A stretch of DNA of 64,000 bases from Strix aluco (taxonomy: Eukaryota; Chordata; Aves; Strigiformes; Strigidae), in assembly GCF_031877795.1 (NCBI RefSeq), contig NC_133933.1:22162029-22226028 (forward strand), given 5' to 3'. The notes below the pieces were generated by a model. That model did no database searches. It had not been told where the DNA came from and saw only the letters and a list, made by a program, of their open reading frames with translations. A program made the position numbers and the translations under genes. This document shows, piece by piece, positions 12,487 to 25,710 of the stretch (position 1 is its first letter; each line of letters starts with the position of its first letter).

Positions 12487-13157
12487 TGTCCCAATCCAGT
12501 GTCAGGGGAGGTTTCGATATGATCCCAAGAGTGAGATTAAGACACAAACGAGGTCACATGCCGTACACCCAAACCGTTTCTATTATTAAAAGTGAAGAGT
12601 GGTAGCGATAGGACAGAATGGAAGGAAAAGACAGAAATCAGGCAAGCATCTGGAATAGAGTTGCAAGAATAGTCACCACCATGGATCCAGCGGTGTCCTG
12701 TTGGTCCTCAGTCTTCAGTTCTTCGGTGGTGGGTGCGCACGCAGTAGAGTTTTCTGTTGCCTTTGAAGTTCATCGTCTCAGATGATTAGCATATCTGCCC
12801 ACCTTTAGTTTTTCCTCTGGTCCCACAGGTTTTTGCTGACTTTATGCTTCATGGGCATGAAATGCTCGCCTCTTATCAGTCCGTTAGCAATGCATGCATG
12901 TGTCTGGCGTAAACAATAGAGTCACAAATGGCTACAGGATGGAGTCAGTGATAAACATTTGGTGTCTCCCCCTTTGAGGCTTATGTAAGGAGTTTGACAA
13001 TGCAACTGCAAGGGAGTGGGGGGGTGCATCCTTCGATACACTGCTGCTTCCTTGGGTGACGTTCCTTAGACTAATCCAAAGGCCGCAGCTTGTCCTTGAG
13101 GTTTGCACAGACTCAAGCAAGCTTTGAGACAGTCATTTGACATTTCAGAGTCTCACA
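12487..13157 (-). mobile_element. Solo LTR, same family as the 23392-30135 provirus
   Basis: It begins TGTCCCAATCCAGTGTC and ends ...GAGTCTCACA, 671 bp. It is flanked by a perfect 5-bp direct repeat ATCTT (12482-12486 and 13158-13162). The first ~150 bp match the provirus LTR closely (GATCCCAAGAG, GAGATTAAGACACAAACGAG, GGTAGCGATAGGACAGA). The middle is much more diverged. No internal retroviral sequence is present, so the locus is a solo LTR left by recombination. It is older than the provirus, judging by divergence. Confidence 0.85.
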
Positions 13158-13933
13158 ATCTTCTAGGATAAAAAATGTCTACTTCTGCATTAGGCTGAAC
13201 ACAAGTTGTCTGGCTTTCCACAAAAAGTGAGAGAGAGGAAGAGACAGCCACTGATTGCAGCTCAGAAGATCCAATGCAGTGGCCAGCACAGTGTTGTGGA
13301 GGCTGTGAGAGGGTCACGTCTGTCCTCTTTGACTTGGGACAAGTAATTTCAATCAGGCTATTCTTACCTGAGTGGAGTCTTTTTTAGATGGGTGGTTTCA
13401 TGAGAAGTCCCAGTCTAGAACAAAGATGCCATTCCCCAAAGTAGCACTTTCCATGCATGTGGCTTGCCTTGGCTGAATCATGGCTTTGTGACCCTCAAAC
13501 AGTACCAGCAAGACAATTCCTGAGTAGTTCTGGTCAAAAGACATCTCAACGTGGACTTTTTCTGTAGCTATTCATGTCATTCAGACCCATTACTAGTTGT
13601 CTGGTGGACAGCATGTTTTTTTCCCCTGTTCTGCAATCAGCATTCAAGATAGGAATGTGGTACTTGCTGTCTGCCCATGCCAGAGGGAGATCTACTTGTA
13701 CCTGTTCTCCTCTGATAACAGAGTGGATTTATTTAGCTCTGTTGCGCTCAGTGGTGGCAGGAAGGTGACCACATGCCTCACTAGCATAGTTGGGATCTCC
13801 CCATGCTCATGTCAGAGAGAGGTTGATCCAAGAGAATTGTTCCCACTGGGTTTGTTAAGCTGTGGATACAGTACCTGGGGAAGCAATAATGTGAGCGCAG
13901 TGGTGGGATGTCTGGCTTCTATTTTTATCTCTG

Positions 13934-14522
13934 TGTTGTGGTTTAACCCCAACTAAGCCCCACACAGCCATCTGCTCACTCCCCCCCAGGTGGGATGGGG
14001 AAGAGAATCAGAAGGTTAAAAGAGAAAACTTGTGAGTTGGGATACAGACAGTTTAGTAGGTAAAGCAAAAGCTGCACGTGCAATCAAAGTAAAAAAAACC
14101 GAATTCATTCACTGGTTCCCATCGACAGGCAGGTGCTCAGCCATCCCCAGCAAAGCAGGGCTCCATCATGTGTAACAGTTACTTGGGAAGACAAAACACC
14201 ATCACTTCAAACGTCCCCTCCTTCCTCCTTCTTCCCACTGGCTTATATGCTGAGCGTGATGCCATATGGTGTGGGACATCCCTGTGGTCAGTTGGGGTCG
14301 GCTGTCCCAGCTGTGTCCCCTCCACACTTCTTGTGTACCCCCAGCCTGCTCGCTGGCAGGGTGGGGTGAGAAGCAGAAAAGGCCTTGACTCTGTGTAAGC
14401 ACTGCTCAGCAATAGCGAAAACATCCCTGAATTATCAACACTGGTTTCAGCACAAAACCAAAACACAGCCCCATACTAGCTACTATGAAGAAAATTAATT
14501 CTATCCCAGCCAAAACCAGCAC
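13934..14522 (-). mobile_element. Solo LTR of a common avian ERV family
   Basis: On the + strand it runs from TGTTGTGGTTTAACCCC to CCCAGCCAAAACCAGCAC. On the minus strand this reads as U3 starting GTGCTGGTTTTGGCTGGGAT, an LTR I know as widespread in birds. A minus-strand TATA (CATATAAG) lies near 14250. No target duplication is evident; the last base of the LTR appears changed. No internal sequence adjoins, so it is a solo LTR in a TOGARAM2 intron. Confidence 0.8.
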
Positions 14523-14987
14523 GTACTCTTACTGATCCTCTGGATCCTTTCAGATATGGCCCTTAATCTCTCAGGGCAGGATTCATCTGTTCAGATGCAT
14601 CTGAGCTGTTTATCCAGATTCCCATACCTGTTGTAGAGAGACTTCTCCAGAGTAACTAATTTCCTTATAATACAGACACCTCCCATAAGATGAGGCATTT
14701 AAACTTTGAAGTGGTGCCTATTTTTCCCCACAAAGGGATGCTAGATGAGTACCTGGGAAGACATCTGAAGACAAATGAGATGAATCCCATCCTCGGTGCC
14801 TTGGTTTCTCTGAGTAAGCACTAGCAATAATGTTACTTGCAGATTACCTCCCATAATGATTGTCATGAGATCAAGTTGTTTTTCAGGTCAGGATGTAGCT
14901 GAGATCACATCATTAGGAGGTCTTCTTGAGGTATTTTCCTCACAAATAACTGAAGATTTTATCAAAAGGTCTTCCCTTGTTTTTCAG

Positions 14988-15192
14988 TTTGAGGTCTCAC
15001 TCTGATGTACTCAGTTTACCCCATCAGACAATAGGTCGCACGTCTCTTCGGGCTGTGGAAGAAGCTGACCAGCTCAATGAGCTTTGCAATCTCCTGACAG
15101 CCAAGGACTTTCAGGCACGAAGGGAGGGAGTGGTGCTCCTCCTAGATCACTGCAAAAGCAGCCCCCGGTTCGTCTCCACTAACATTTTCCAG
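14988..15192 (+). CDS. TOGARAM2: TOGARAM2 coding exon, start of second TOG domain
   Basis: The acceptor is CCTTGTTTTTCAG and the donor CAG|GTATGT. It enters in phase 2 and leaves in phase 0. After a short linker it encodes ADQLNELCNLLTAKDFQARR and on to CKSSPRFVSTNIFQ. The L..LL.AKDF..R..G...LL pattern is the first repeat of the C-terminal TOG domain in TOGARAM proteins. Confidence 0.94.
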
Positions 15193-16339
15193 GTATGTAG
15201 AGCCTCTCTATTGCTCCTTTCCTGTTAGCTCCCTTCCCAAACTGTACCAGTAAAGTTAGCTCAGTGTGTCTTGGCACTACATGTTGCTTGGGACAGGCTG
15301 GTCCCTTCTTACCCAGAATAATTTAATTCAACTCCAGGCTTCAGGGCAAGGAATTTCAGTCCAGATGGCAGGTGCCTATTGGTGCTGTTCATGAGATGAT
15401 GACAGAATGTACTGTTGCTGTAGCTTCTGCTGTCTCCTACAACCAGTTAGATTGAAATAAAGGAAATCCAGCCTCTGAAAGCTTGGCAATTATTCTCTAG
15501 AACTAAAATGGGTTGGGATGGGGGATAGAACTATCAGGGTGGGTTGATGTAAAAAAAAAAAAAAAAATTGTTTTTAAAGGATGCTCCTGTAAACCTTATC
15601 TTGTCTTGTGCAGACACAACTCTGCCTATTGAGTTCTGTCCTCATCCCTTTCCTGCTTGGGATTGTTATTCTTCCTGGGGGTCCTTTTTTCTCTTTGGAA
15701 AGAGGAGGAAAATGGCTAGAGACAGATCTTCTCTTCCTTCTTCTCCTAGCAGCTGCTTTTTTCCCCTTTTTCAGGAAATGGTGCCTGATAATGTGGCTGC
15801 CAAGGGACTGAACCTGCTCTAACGAGAACTGCACAGCCCATTAAACTTCAGAAGTCTACCTGTTAGCTAGGCAAATGGTCTAGATCCTGAAGAGTTCATC
15901 AGAGCCCTGCACTCCTCCAGATGCAGGTTCTGAGACAGATAAAACAAAACTTGGATCTCATCCAGCCACAGTTTTGGCAAAATCAAAACTATCCTCAGTA
16001 CTTGAGACAATTTTATAGAAAACTGGGCATCAGAAATACCTGGTTTCATACCTCTATACCAAAGATACTATTTTGCATTATTAAAATGGGATTAATTTAG
16101 TGATTTATAGGTAAAGAGAAACACCATATGAACTATCCTGTCCCCACGCAAACCTCTTAATAAAAGATGAAAATCTTTTCAACCAGCATGAGGTTGTGCA
16201 ACCACTACAGGAGAACAACGAAATCGTGCTGGCAAGCGCTGACCTGACAGAAAGGATTACATTCATCTTTTGCATTGCTGGGTACTTGTTTCTACATCCT
16301 TTCTTGAAACAAAGACTTTCATGTCGTTTGTTTTCTTAA

Positions 16340-16573
<234 letters not shown>

Positions 16574-19500
16574 TGACATTGGCTCTCCTCAACTGCAGCT
16601 TTCTCCACCTTGGAGTTAAGTGAACACTGAGTCTGTTGATAGCTGTTGTCATCTGTGGAAGTATCCAGCTGCTGCAAGATGATTATGAAGTCCTGCCTGC
16701 ATTCTCTCTATCCCAATCTGTTGTACGATGTTGTGATGTGCGGCTGAATGGATGCTGCTTATCACCTGGATCATGTGTCTGATTAGTAATTCAGTAGAGA
16801 GGACATTATAGGGATTATTTTAAGTTCCTGCCAGAAGAGCTTGAGGGAAGTGACTAACATCAGTCATGATTATTTTTCTTCCTTCCTTCTGGGAAACTGC
16901 ATGCATTTTGCTCTTTCCTCTCGCTGGACTTTGTTCCACACCGTGGCAGTGGCAGCTCTCCTGAGCAGATGCGTCTGGCCCCTGCTGACCTCAATATGAA
17001 AAGTTTTGAACTCAGTTACTAATTTTGCAGTTTTAGGTAGCAGTTTAGCCATGTAAAGCCCAAATGAAGATGTCCTTTGGAATTCAAAGATTGAGACCTT
17101 GAATTTAGTACAATGCTGTTATGAAAGATCATAGCAGAGATCAGATGAAGGATGAAATGCTTGTTCCATAGTCAGCCTGGAGGTCTCCACGTGTGTGGGG
17201 TTAGAAATGCCTTGACTTCCTTCTTCCAGAAGTGTAAGCAGCCCATTATCGTCCCCTTTTCAGGATGCTTGAGCATGGGGCCACATATATACCTGCTGAT
17301 GTAAAATATGTACCTGCAGTAGGGACAGGGTGAGGTCCCGATCTGCCCTGTGTCCTGAACCATGTCTTCTGCTGCCTGCCAGGGTCATGCTGAAGCTCTT
17401 GGGGATCGTCAGGCTTGCTTTGGCTGGGAGCACCTACCCTGCAGAGTGCACCTCCAGCCCATCCCCTATCGCTGTCCAAAAGCTATGTGTTTGCATGCCT
17501 TGGACTGGTAAATACAGTGGCATGTTCCTTCATGGGTAGTACTACAGAAGTCTACGTTGGTGTCTTCATAGTTCATCAAAAGATTTTTTTAACAGCTACT
17601 TTTTGGTCAGTGTATTTGGAATTGTTCCCTTCTGATCTGCTCTAGAAACTGATTGTACGCATGTGGGTAGGATGTATTTCTTAGAAGCTATCCTGAAGTC
17701 AGCTCCCTGCTTTCCCTCACCTGCCACAGGTTTCAATTTGCCTTGATTTGGAGGCAGTAACCTAAAAAGAAGGGAGTCAGAAAAGCAGAAATGAAAGAAC
17801 AGGAGTAAACTAGAACGGGATTATACTAAGATTTATTTCTCTCACACCAGTTTTATGGTTGATATTGATGATTCACAACAGTGAGTACAGAAGGGTCTGA
17901 TGGGGTTGGTTGCAGCCAGGGGACACGGTTGAAAACCGGACCCAAGTGTGTAGCAAGTGGTGTTCTCTGTGACTCGTAGGTTATTCTTAGGCACTTTATT
18001 TTAGGCAGCTGGATCCCCTGGAGAATCCAGCTGCAAGGATGTAGTGGAGAGGCGTTGACATTCACTGGTTTTCTTTTTGCACACATTTCCATTGTGTAGG
18101 GAGACTCAGACTGCTCTGTGTAGCTTGCTGGAGGTGTTTACGTCTGCCCACTGAAACCCCAGTGAAGTGTTTAACGTTTGGTGAGAGGAATCCAGGCCTG
18201 AATTTCCCTTTTGATCTTCTGGTGTAGATTCAGCAGCACACTGGCAATACTTGTGTTACCACTGTCATCGCTGCAGCTGTGACCAGAAGTTTGTGGTCCC
18301 TGGGGCTCTTCATGTGCTGTTTACTCCAGCTCTGACTTCTGTTGAAATGTGAGATGAGAGCTGGTGTGTGCATACCTAGGCATGCAAGGAATTTGGTTTT
18401 GGAAAGATGAATGCCATCAATAGAAGTGTTCACCAGGAGTGTTTTTACACTGATTAAGATCTACTATAGACAAGCAGGTTCCACATGAAGTGTTTGGGTT
18501 CTATGGCTGATGACAGGTTTGCGACTCACTCATGTCATTTATGCCATATTTCAAAGGACCTGAATTCCTGCCAGCTGTAACTGGTGAGCTGGGTAACCAG
18601 CAACTGTGGTGATGCAGTCCTTATGCACCAGTTCCCAGACAGGCTTGACTGTGTGCCAGCGTTTCCCCAAAGTCCCAGGAGCCTTCGGCTCTACGCTGCT
18701 TGTCTGCTTTGGTGCAGAAGGAGCTGAACAATAAATCCTGGAGTACAGCTTTGCTAGAATTCAGGGACGAAGGGATTTTTGGAGGTTGTTTGGCCCCAAT
18801 TTGACTTCCCAAATGAATTGCTTTGCTGTTGGCGTGAAGGGACACTGACCCATCAGAGCTTCTGCAGAACTGCTTTCTGGAAGGCTTTACATTACAGGCA
18901 TTAGCTGGTCCCATCTATTTCCCGCCTTTCTTCTTTGTCTTCTTTTTATAAAAGGGAATTTATGATTTGCCAAGTTCATTTCTTTAGAACAAACAGGTAT
19001 AAATCCAGCTGTAAATGATGGCTTGTTCCACATGTTGTTCTGCATGGGGCAAGATTGCTATAGCCAATAACTACATAGCCAAGGTCTGCTGTAAATTCCC
19101 TTGCCACGCAGATTTATGTCAGCTGTGAAAATGCAGCACTGGGTGAATATGCCTGAAAAATTTAGTGTTGAAGAGGCAGGTCTTAAAGGGGAATGAACAA
19201 CTTCCTCCACACCAGCTGCTTTGTGAACTCAGTGAATTTGCTGACCCACCGCCTTTCCGTGTCCCAAGTATAGGTTTGTTCCCAATCATGAAGCGGGGAG
19301 AAGGGTGTGAGAGCTGTACTGCTTTTGGCCCTTACCCATTTTTTGTGGTGCCTGGTAGAAGGTTGGGGAAAAGTTGCAGAATCCTGCTAACAGAGGTTGT
19401 GGCAAACAGATCCCTTCAGGGTTTTGTATGGAGCTTTCTGTCATTCCCTTCTCACCAATTCTGAGAGAGCACTGTAAATTTTCCGTGCTGGTAGATGTCA

Positions 19501-21990
19501 GAACAGGAGCAAGGCACATCTGTCTCGCATCACACTGCCTTTACCCAGAGACACGTTCAAGCAAACAAGGTGGGATAGATTTTTTTGGTTCTGCTCATTT
19601 TTGTGAATGTTTGCAAAGATTCAAACAGGCAGCTGAATCTCAAACAATTCAAAATTCAATTAGTGGTGGAAAGAAGGCTCTACTGGAAAAATGCACAAGC
19701 GAAACCTTCCCATATGCTTTAAAATTGTCTGCCTTTACAATTGAAAATCAAGTGGCAAATGACAAACACCCCCCCCCCCAGAACTCTAAAGGATTGTGCA
19801 GCGCTCGTAGCTTAGAATAAGTGAGCGCAATGTCTTGTCCCGTTGCTCCACTGAGTTTCATAGCTAAGAGCCCAGCTATTGCTTTGAGACTGGGTTGTCA
19901 TGCCTCAGATTCTGAGGCTTCCTCATTTATCACCTTTAATGATCCATGCAAAAATGCAAGCTGATTAGAAAATGCCTTGATCACTTGATGTAAAAACAAA
20001 ACCAAAAACCCAGTAAAAAACCCAAAACAAAAACCCCCATCCCCAAGACCAAAATTCTACCTACAAACACACTAATTTGCTTCCAAATAACTCCTGAATA
20101 ATTTGTTTAGCTGGACTGTGACATTGGCTTGAATGTCTGCAGCTGAAGGCCACACACATTCCTTAGCTGTGACTTGGGAACCTATTCCCACTCAAGGGAG
20201 CCACCTTGTAGATGGGGGCAAATCAGCAAATCAAGCCCAACTGCAATGGGACCATGACGTAGATCTTGCTCTGCTCTGACATCTGTCTTACCCTGTTCTC
20301 TGTCATGAGAGAAATGCCCTTCAGATGGCCACTGCCTGACGCCAGGGTGCGGAATCAGGCCAGCAGCCCGAGTAGCTCCCGGAGGAACCAGCCCTCTACA
20401 AGAGGGGAAGGATGTTTCTCCTGTAGGTGTTAACGTAGCAAAGAGGGGGACACAGTGAAAGTGAGAGTGTGGAGAAGCAGATTCTTCTTTTGCTTTTATT
20501 GCAAATGCTGGGCTGCCTGTCCTGTAGCCAGCAGGTTTAGCTACTATGTAGTGCAGAGAATTAAAGCTGAGTTAATAAGAATTGAACTGCCTGCTGCCTT
20601 GTTTTCTCTAACAGCCATTAAAAGCTGCTCTGTCTTTAGGTCTCTCAAGGCAGCGAAAGTAATGGTTGGGTAAATTTGTTATTGACTCGAGCTTTACTGT
20701 TTCAAAATGCATGGGGCATTTGAAACCCTTAAATTGAAAGGTCAATAGTGCCTATATGCTTAGATTCCTAAAAACCAAGGAAACAAACAGTTCCCCCTCA
20801 CCCGCCCAAAACCCAAGTGTTCCCCTGAAAATCTGTGTAGATCCTGATATTAATGATTAATTAACATTTTGTGCTCCTTCAAGATCTCCAGATGTCAGGG
20901 TGTTTTTTTCAAAGCAGCAGCTGTAAGGTAACTTTCTGGGGAGGAACAGCAAGTATGAAACTGTGTCTGCCAATGCTGCAAGTGTGTGAAGCAAAAAGTG
21001 AAGTGCTTAAAAAGGTGAATGAGAAGAGGGTAATTACCAAAGCAGAAGCTTAATTAGGATAGCGGGATCAGTTCTTTACTGCATGCTTGCAAGAAGATCA
21101 TTAGGGTCTTCCTTTTTATATCTCATGCAGAAAGGAGCACTTAATAGCACAGTGCTACTTAAAACCACTTTGGGATTTGTCTCTGTAGCGGTTCACAAAG
21201 AAGTAGGTTGCTCGCTTTATCGGTGCCACTCCTGGTGACACTGCGAGGTATCGTAGCGCATCCCACGTGCGTTCTGCCTCCAAGAAAAGCTTTGCTTGGC
21301 TTATCGAAGCAGTAAGACGGGAGGCTTGCAGACCAATCCGGGCAACAGTTCATAAATTCAAACAAGACCCCAAATCAACAACAGGCAGCATAGGAAAACT
21401 AAAATACATATGATAGTCAAGTATTGGAAAATGAGTTTGTTTTCCAGTCTCTCTGCCAAGATCTGATTTGAGAGATGTTACAGGAGCCCCTGAGAGTGGA
21501 TGGTGTTGGCAATAAGCAGTAATTCTCTGTTGTAAGAGTAACTTGGGAGTCTTGTCCATAGATCCCAACAGGTAACTTAAATCTTTAACACCAGCTTATC
21601 TTTTAAGTGTGAATGGATGTGTGGACTTCTGAGCCTTCTCACCCTTCTCCTTAGAGGAGGGAGGAGGTCACTTCTGCAAAGCTCCGGGACACAAAAACTT
21701 TTCACTGCTTACTTGGGACTTAAATTTTGAGGGCCCTGATGTGAAATGTTTAACATAGCTCCTTGTACAGCGGCCAACTTTGTATTTACAAATGTGAAAT
21801 GAAAGCTTTTCTTTTTGAATTTAAAATCCCCCCAAGTAAGCTGGAAGGAGAGAAGAAGAAAAGAACTCAGAAAATGATTGAAATTTACTTTATTTTACAA
21901 AATGCAGTTACCTCTGCCCTTCCCCCTCCCCCTTTCTTTTTTTTCTTATAACCTCAGCAGCGTGAGCAGAAAGAAATGTTTCTCTTTCAG

Positions 21991-22077
21991 ATAACAGACT
22001 GATGCTGCAAGCTTTTGGCCACCGAGTGCGTTTCCTCAGCGGCCAGGCTCTGCTGGATGTCACAGAACATCTCTCAG
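21991..22077 (+). CDS. TOGARAM2: TOGARAM2 coding exon, second TOG domain
   Basis: The acceptor is TTTCTCTTTCAG and the donor G|GTATTG. It enters in phase 1 and leaves in phase 1. The 29-residue segment (DNRLMLQAFGHRVRFLSGQA) matches the loop-plus-helix at this position in TOGARAM1 (LL.P F ... FL.GKA). It is the last exon before a 9-kb intron that holds the provirus. Confidence 0.9.
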
Positions 22078-23391
22078 GTATTGCCTGCTTCAGCTAATCT
22101 CCACTTCTAAATGAAGAAGTCTTCAGAGGGAACATTTAGAGGGAAAGCCTCTGAATAGACGGTGCAGTAGCTCATCAAACACTGGAAGGTTCTGAGCTTG
22201 TCTCTCCTGTGAGATACACGTAATAGGTGTATTTGGCAGGGGTTTGCCTGGCTGCTGCAGAGGTGTGCAGCATGTGAGATGAGGACAGCACTCGGGCTCC
22301 GGCGCTGAGCTCTCACTGGGGCATCTCAGGAGCTGCCTCCAGGAAAAAGAGGGGCTAAAAATACCCTGGCTGGCTCCTCTCTTTGAAGGACAGTACCGTA
22401 AATGTCGTGGACCTGGAAGAGGTCCCTTTTCTAACGTGAACAACCATCCTTCAGAAAAAATTGTGGTCACTGGTATTTCTGACAATCAGTTTGGTTTGTC
22501 ATCACAGGATTCTCATTTTTCTGTCGGAAACTTTTGACGCTGAGTTCTGCAGAGCCTGGGGGTCATAGCGTAGGTGAAAACTCAACACACATGTTACAGG
22601 CAAGGATTTTGCGCAAGGCAGAATTTGGGGACGGAGGGGCAGAAGCCCAACCCATTTAGCCCAACCCACTGAGGCTCCCTGCCCGTGTTGCAGATATGAC
22701 ATTGGACTCCGAGCATTTCAGGGTGTGCAAACAGTCTATTTCTATATCAGTGGTGCCCGACACACTACAAAGGCAGCTGATAATTGATTTAGAATAGTAG
22801 CTTGCTATGTCAGCAATAGCCAGGGAATGGAAAAAATGATAATCTCAATATATACTAGAAAAGACTATTCATACCCTTGCTTCAGTTAGGGCTGAATCCA
22901 CTGCTAATTATGCCAGCATCTTTTAATCCAAGGTTTAATACACTTTGCTTCTTCATTATGAATCTCAAAAGGGCATGCTTAGCCATAGCGAATGTAGAAG
23001 GGCCTTTAAAGATCATTTGCATAAAGTAAATCTCCATAAACATCGAATTAGTTTTACAGTTATTTTAATCTTTTCTCAAATAAAGCATCTGAACATAAAT
23101 TGGGACTGCTTTAGAGGGAGCAGATGTTCTCTCTACGATTTACTGGAAACAGAGAGCTCTGTCTCTTCTGAAGCTCCATAGTGACCGCTGTGTTTAACAG
23201 CATTTAAACTCAAATTAACTCCCATTTTAAAATAGGTACCATAACCCTTCTTAGCAGAATTGTTTTTAGGTACTTTCAGGAGCTGTTTAAAAGTTGATGA
23301 CTTATGCTAGATTAACAGCATAGAGAAAATTGAGGTCCTTCCACTACAGAATAAGAAATGGTTACTTTATAACAGAATCACATTAACATTT

Positions 23392-24103
23392 TGTCCCGAT
23401 CCAATATCGGGGCGAGTTCTTAAACGATCCCAAGAGCGAGATTAAGACACAAACAAGGTCAGATGCTGTACAATCTTGTGAACTTTATTTTCTATATCAA
23501 CTGATAACAGCGATAGGACAGAGAGAAAAGGAAAGAGAAAGTCAGAATCCCTAAACCAGAAAAACGGTAGATTTGCAGCTAATTACCGCCACCACCAGGG
23601 ATCCAACGATGTTCCGTAGACTCGGCCTCGGTGCAGGTGGTGGTGCTCCAAGCTCTGCCGAGGTCCCAGCTCCAAGTAACAGGTGTCGAAGAAGGTCCAC
23701 CAAGAGAGGAGTACGCAGTCCTTTTATTGTCCCAGTCCCCACGATTTCTCCGAAGAGTCCGCCCATTTCCACGGAGCTCATTGTAATATGTGCCGCCCCG
23801 TGGTCCTCCATACGCGCATGCCCAGGTGTTCATGCTGGCGGGGGGGGTCGACCTGCGGTGCCTTCAGCCTTTGCACGTCTTCCTCGCCCCGATTTCCTCT
23901 TCACCTGGCTCGTGCGCAGGTACAGAATGGCAGGCACTGCCAAGGCTGTCATTGTTCTTGCTTTGAGCGGATGTCATGGTTTCAACCAGGACTCTGCGTC
24001 TCCTCCAAAGCGTCCTCCTTCAGAGCAACAGGATGCTGAGGCCAAGAAGTGGTAGTCGTGAAGGCAATGTTGAGACAAACAAAGTCTAACACAGTTCCTT
24101 ACA
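23392..24103 (-). repeat. Provirus 3' LTR
   Basis: The 712-bp partner of the LTR at 29423-30135. AATAAA on the minus strand lies at 23484-23489. The sequence just outside it in the provirus (minus-strand AGCCACGGGGTGG) is only weakly purine-rich, so the polypurine tract is not a classic one. Confidence 0.93.
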
Positions 24104-24362
24104 CCACCCCGTGGCTCAACATTGCTGTCTTCGTGGTGGCGTTAAAGATAACAGTACAGAGAGAGAGAGAGAAAGACAAGAAAATCGCAAAATACAATAA
24201 TAGCAAACAAGATTTCCGGCAAATTTCCTTCCAATAAACATGTCTTTAACAATATCTTTAACAAATATAAGCATTTTCAACTAACAAGCCTATAACCAAT
24301 AACATTCTTTAACAGGTATATCATGCTTAAAACTAACTAATTTTATAAAACCAAAACATAAA

Positions 24363-24515
24363 CTAATTTTGAGGCTCCGATGAAACAACACAAGAGCATG
24401 ATGGCAAGTTACATGATTGACATTTACAGGGACAAAAAAGAAGTATTAGAATAACAATTAAGTTAGCAACCAATAAGACAAAAACTACAAAGTGAATTAA
24501 AATTAATCCTAATAC
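24363..24515 (-). pseudogene. Small membrane ORF in ERV 3' region, copy 2, split by a nested LTR
   Basis: The minus-strand frame encodes a hydrophobic span (LILIHFVVFVLLVANLIVIL), then a Cys-rich tail (CPCKCQSCNLPSCSC), and stops at 24363. The nested LTR at 24521-25414 separates it from an ATG and an acceptor-like CCGCAG at 25421-25432 on the other side. The open frame now begins within the LTR. Its layout resembles the ORF at 25881-25982: one span, then clustered cysteines. I do not recognise the family. Confidence 0.4.
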
Positions 24516-24520
24516 ATGTT

Positions 24521-24809
24521 TGTCGCGGATGAAAGTATTGACACGGTAATATTTAGTAAGAAATCTAGGTTTATTAATAACTAACAGCAATTTATTATTA
24601 TAAAATAATTCAGAGATACTAAAAGAAAGAAAAGCGACTTATTCAGATTCTAAAATGACAAGATACACACTAACTTACTTAACGGTACCTATATATATAC
24701 ATATACATGCATGCACATAACAAAATGGACAAACATACAGAAACAAAGGTGTTTGGATTCAGTAGAATGAACACAGAACGGACATACTCACACAGAGACA
24801 AGGGTACGT

Positions 24810-24841
<32 letters not shown>

Positions 24842-25414
24842 AAGATAAGCTAGCTCAAAGAAAATTTCCCTCTTGAGTTTAGAGTAAATACTCACAATGC
24901 CTTGGCATTCCTCAACAGGCGATAATTGAGACTCGAGCGGGGGACTTCGCCCTGGCCTTCCGTCTGGAGCAGACAGCACCTTAAGGGTTTGGTACCTGAG
25001 AGGCGTCCCAGCTCAGGGGAGATGCTGGTCACAGGCCCACTGCGATCCAGGAGAGCTCAAAGGGTCTCCCTGGTGGTCGCCATTTATAGGGTCCAGGATA
25101 ATTGACTTTTGTCAAATGCCTTCTGGTGCCTTCCAGCAGTTACACAAGAATTTGATTAATGTGCGACTCTGTTATTGTTCCCATTTGACCACATCCCAGG
25201 CACAGGTGTGCCAGGCCCTTAGGAGTTGATGGGCCATTTTAACCATTTCGGAGCAATCGGGAGGGGCAGGAGCCAGGCTCGTTAACATTGTCAGTCCTTA
25301 TCTCCACAGACTGGTGTATAGCTCGGGGGATGTGGGTGGAATCGCACCTAGCACCGAGCAGCCCAACAAAGAGGGGCGTGGGGGGTGGGGGGGGGTAAGA
25401 ATTGCGCCACCACA
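24521..25414 (-). mobile_element. Nested solo LTR inside the provirus
   Basis: An 894-bp block runs from TGTCGCGGATGAAAG to GCGCCACCACA. It is flanked by a perfect 5-bp repeat ATGTT (24516-24520 and 25415-25419). On the minus strand it has a TATA-type CCTATAAATG near 25081-25090 and AATAAA at 24570-24575 near its 3' end. It differs from the provirus LTRs, so it is a second family that inserted after the provirus and lost its interior by recombination. It contains the CA microsatellite at 24811-24836. Confidence 0.85.
24811..24836. repeat. (CA)n microsatellite
   Basis: Thirteen uninterrupted CA units lie inside the nested LTR. Confidence 0.95.
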
Positions 25415-25710
25415 ATGTTCCATCTTTTCCTGCGGTTCTAACAAAATACCACAAAGTGTCTGAGTCTCTGGCAGTCCACGCTGTCCGCTGCAGTTGGGGT
25501 CGGCATGCGCAGCAGGAAAATCCCTTTCCGTGCCCCCTCATCCCAAAGCGCATGTGTCATTTGGGCCTCGAAACTTCTGTTCCAAACTTAAACAAAGGCA
25601 AATAACAACACTATCCATACCAATGTTAACAATATTCTAAATAAACATATGAAAAGGTAACAGTAACACTATTAACTAACAGGTTTTTAACTAAACAAAG
25701 TTAAACATGT

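Noticed and set aside
14179-14466. ORFs of 76-95 codons on both strands inside the LTR at 13934-14522
   Set aside because: The sequence is a well-known non-coding avian LTR; the frames are incidental.
22078-23386. Search for an extra TOGARAM2 exon between 22077 and the provirus
   Set aside because: Phases of exons 21991-22077 (out 1) and 31108 (in 1) already match, and no open segment with both splice sites was seen.
23551-24055. ORFs on both strands inside the provirus LTRs (for example 23573-24055 and 29610-29984)
   Set aside because: They occur in both LTR copies because the sequence is duplicated. They do not match a retroviral protein and fall in U3/R.
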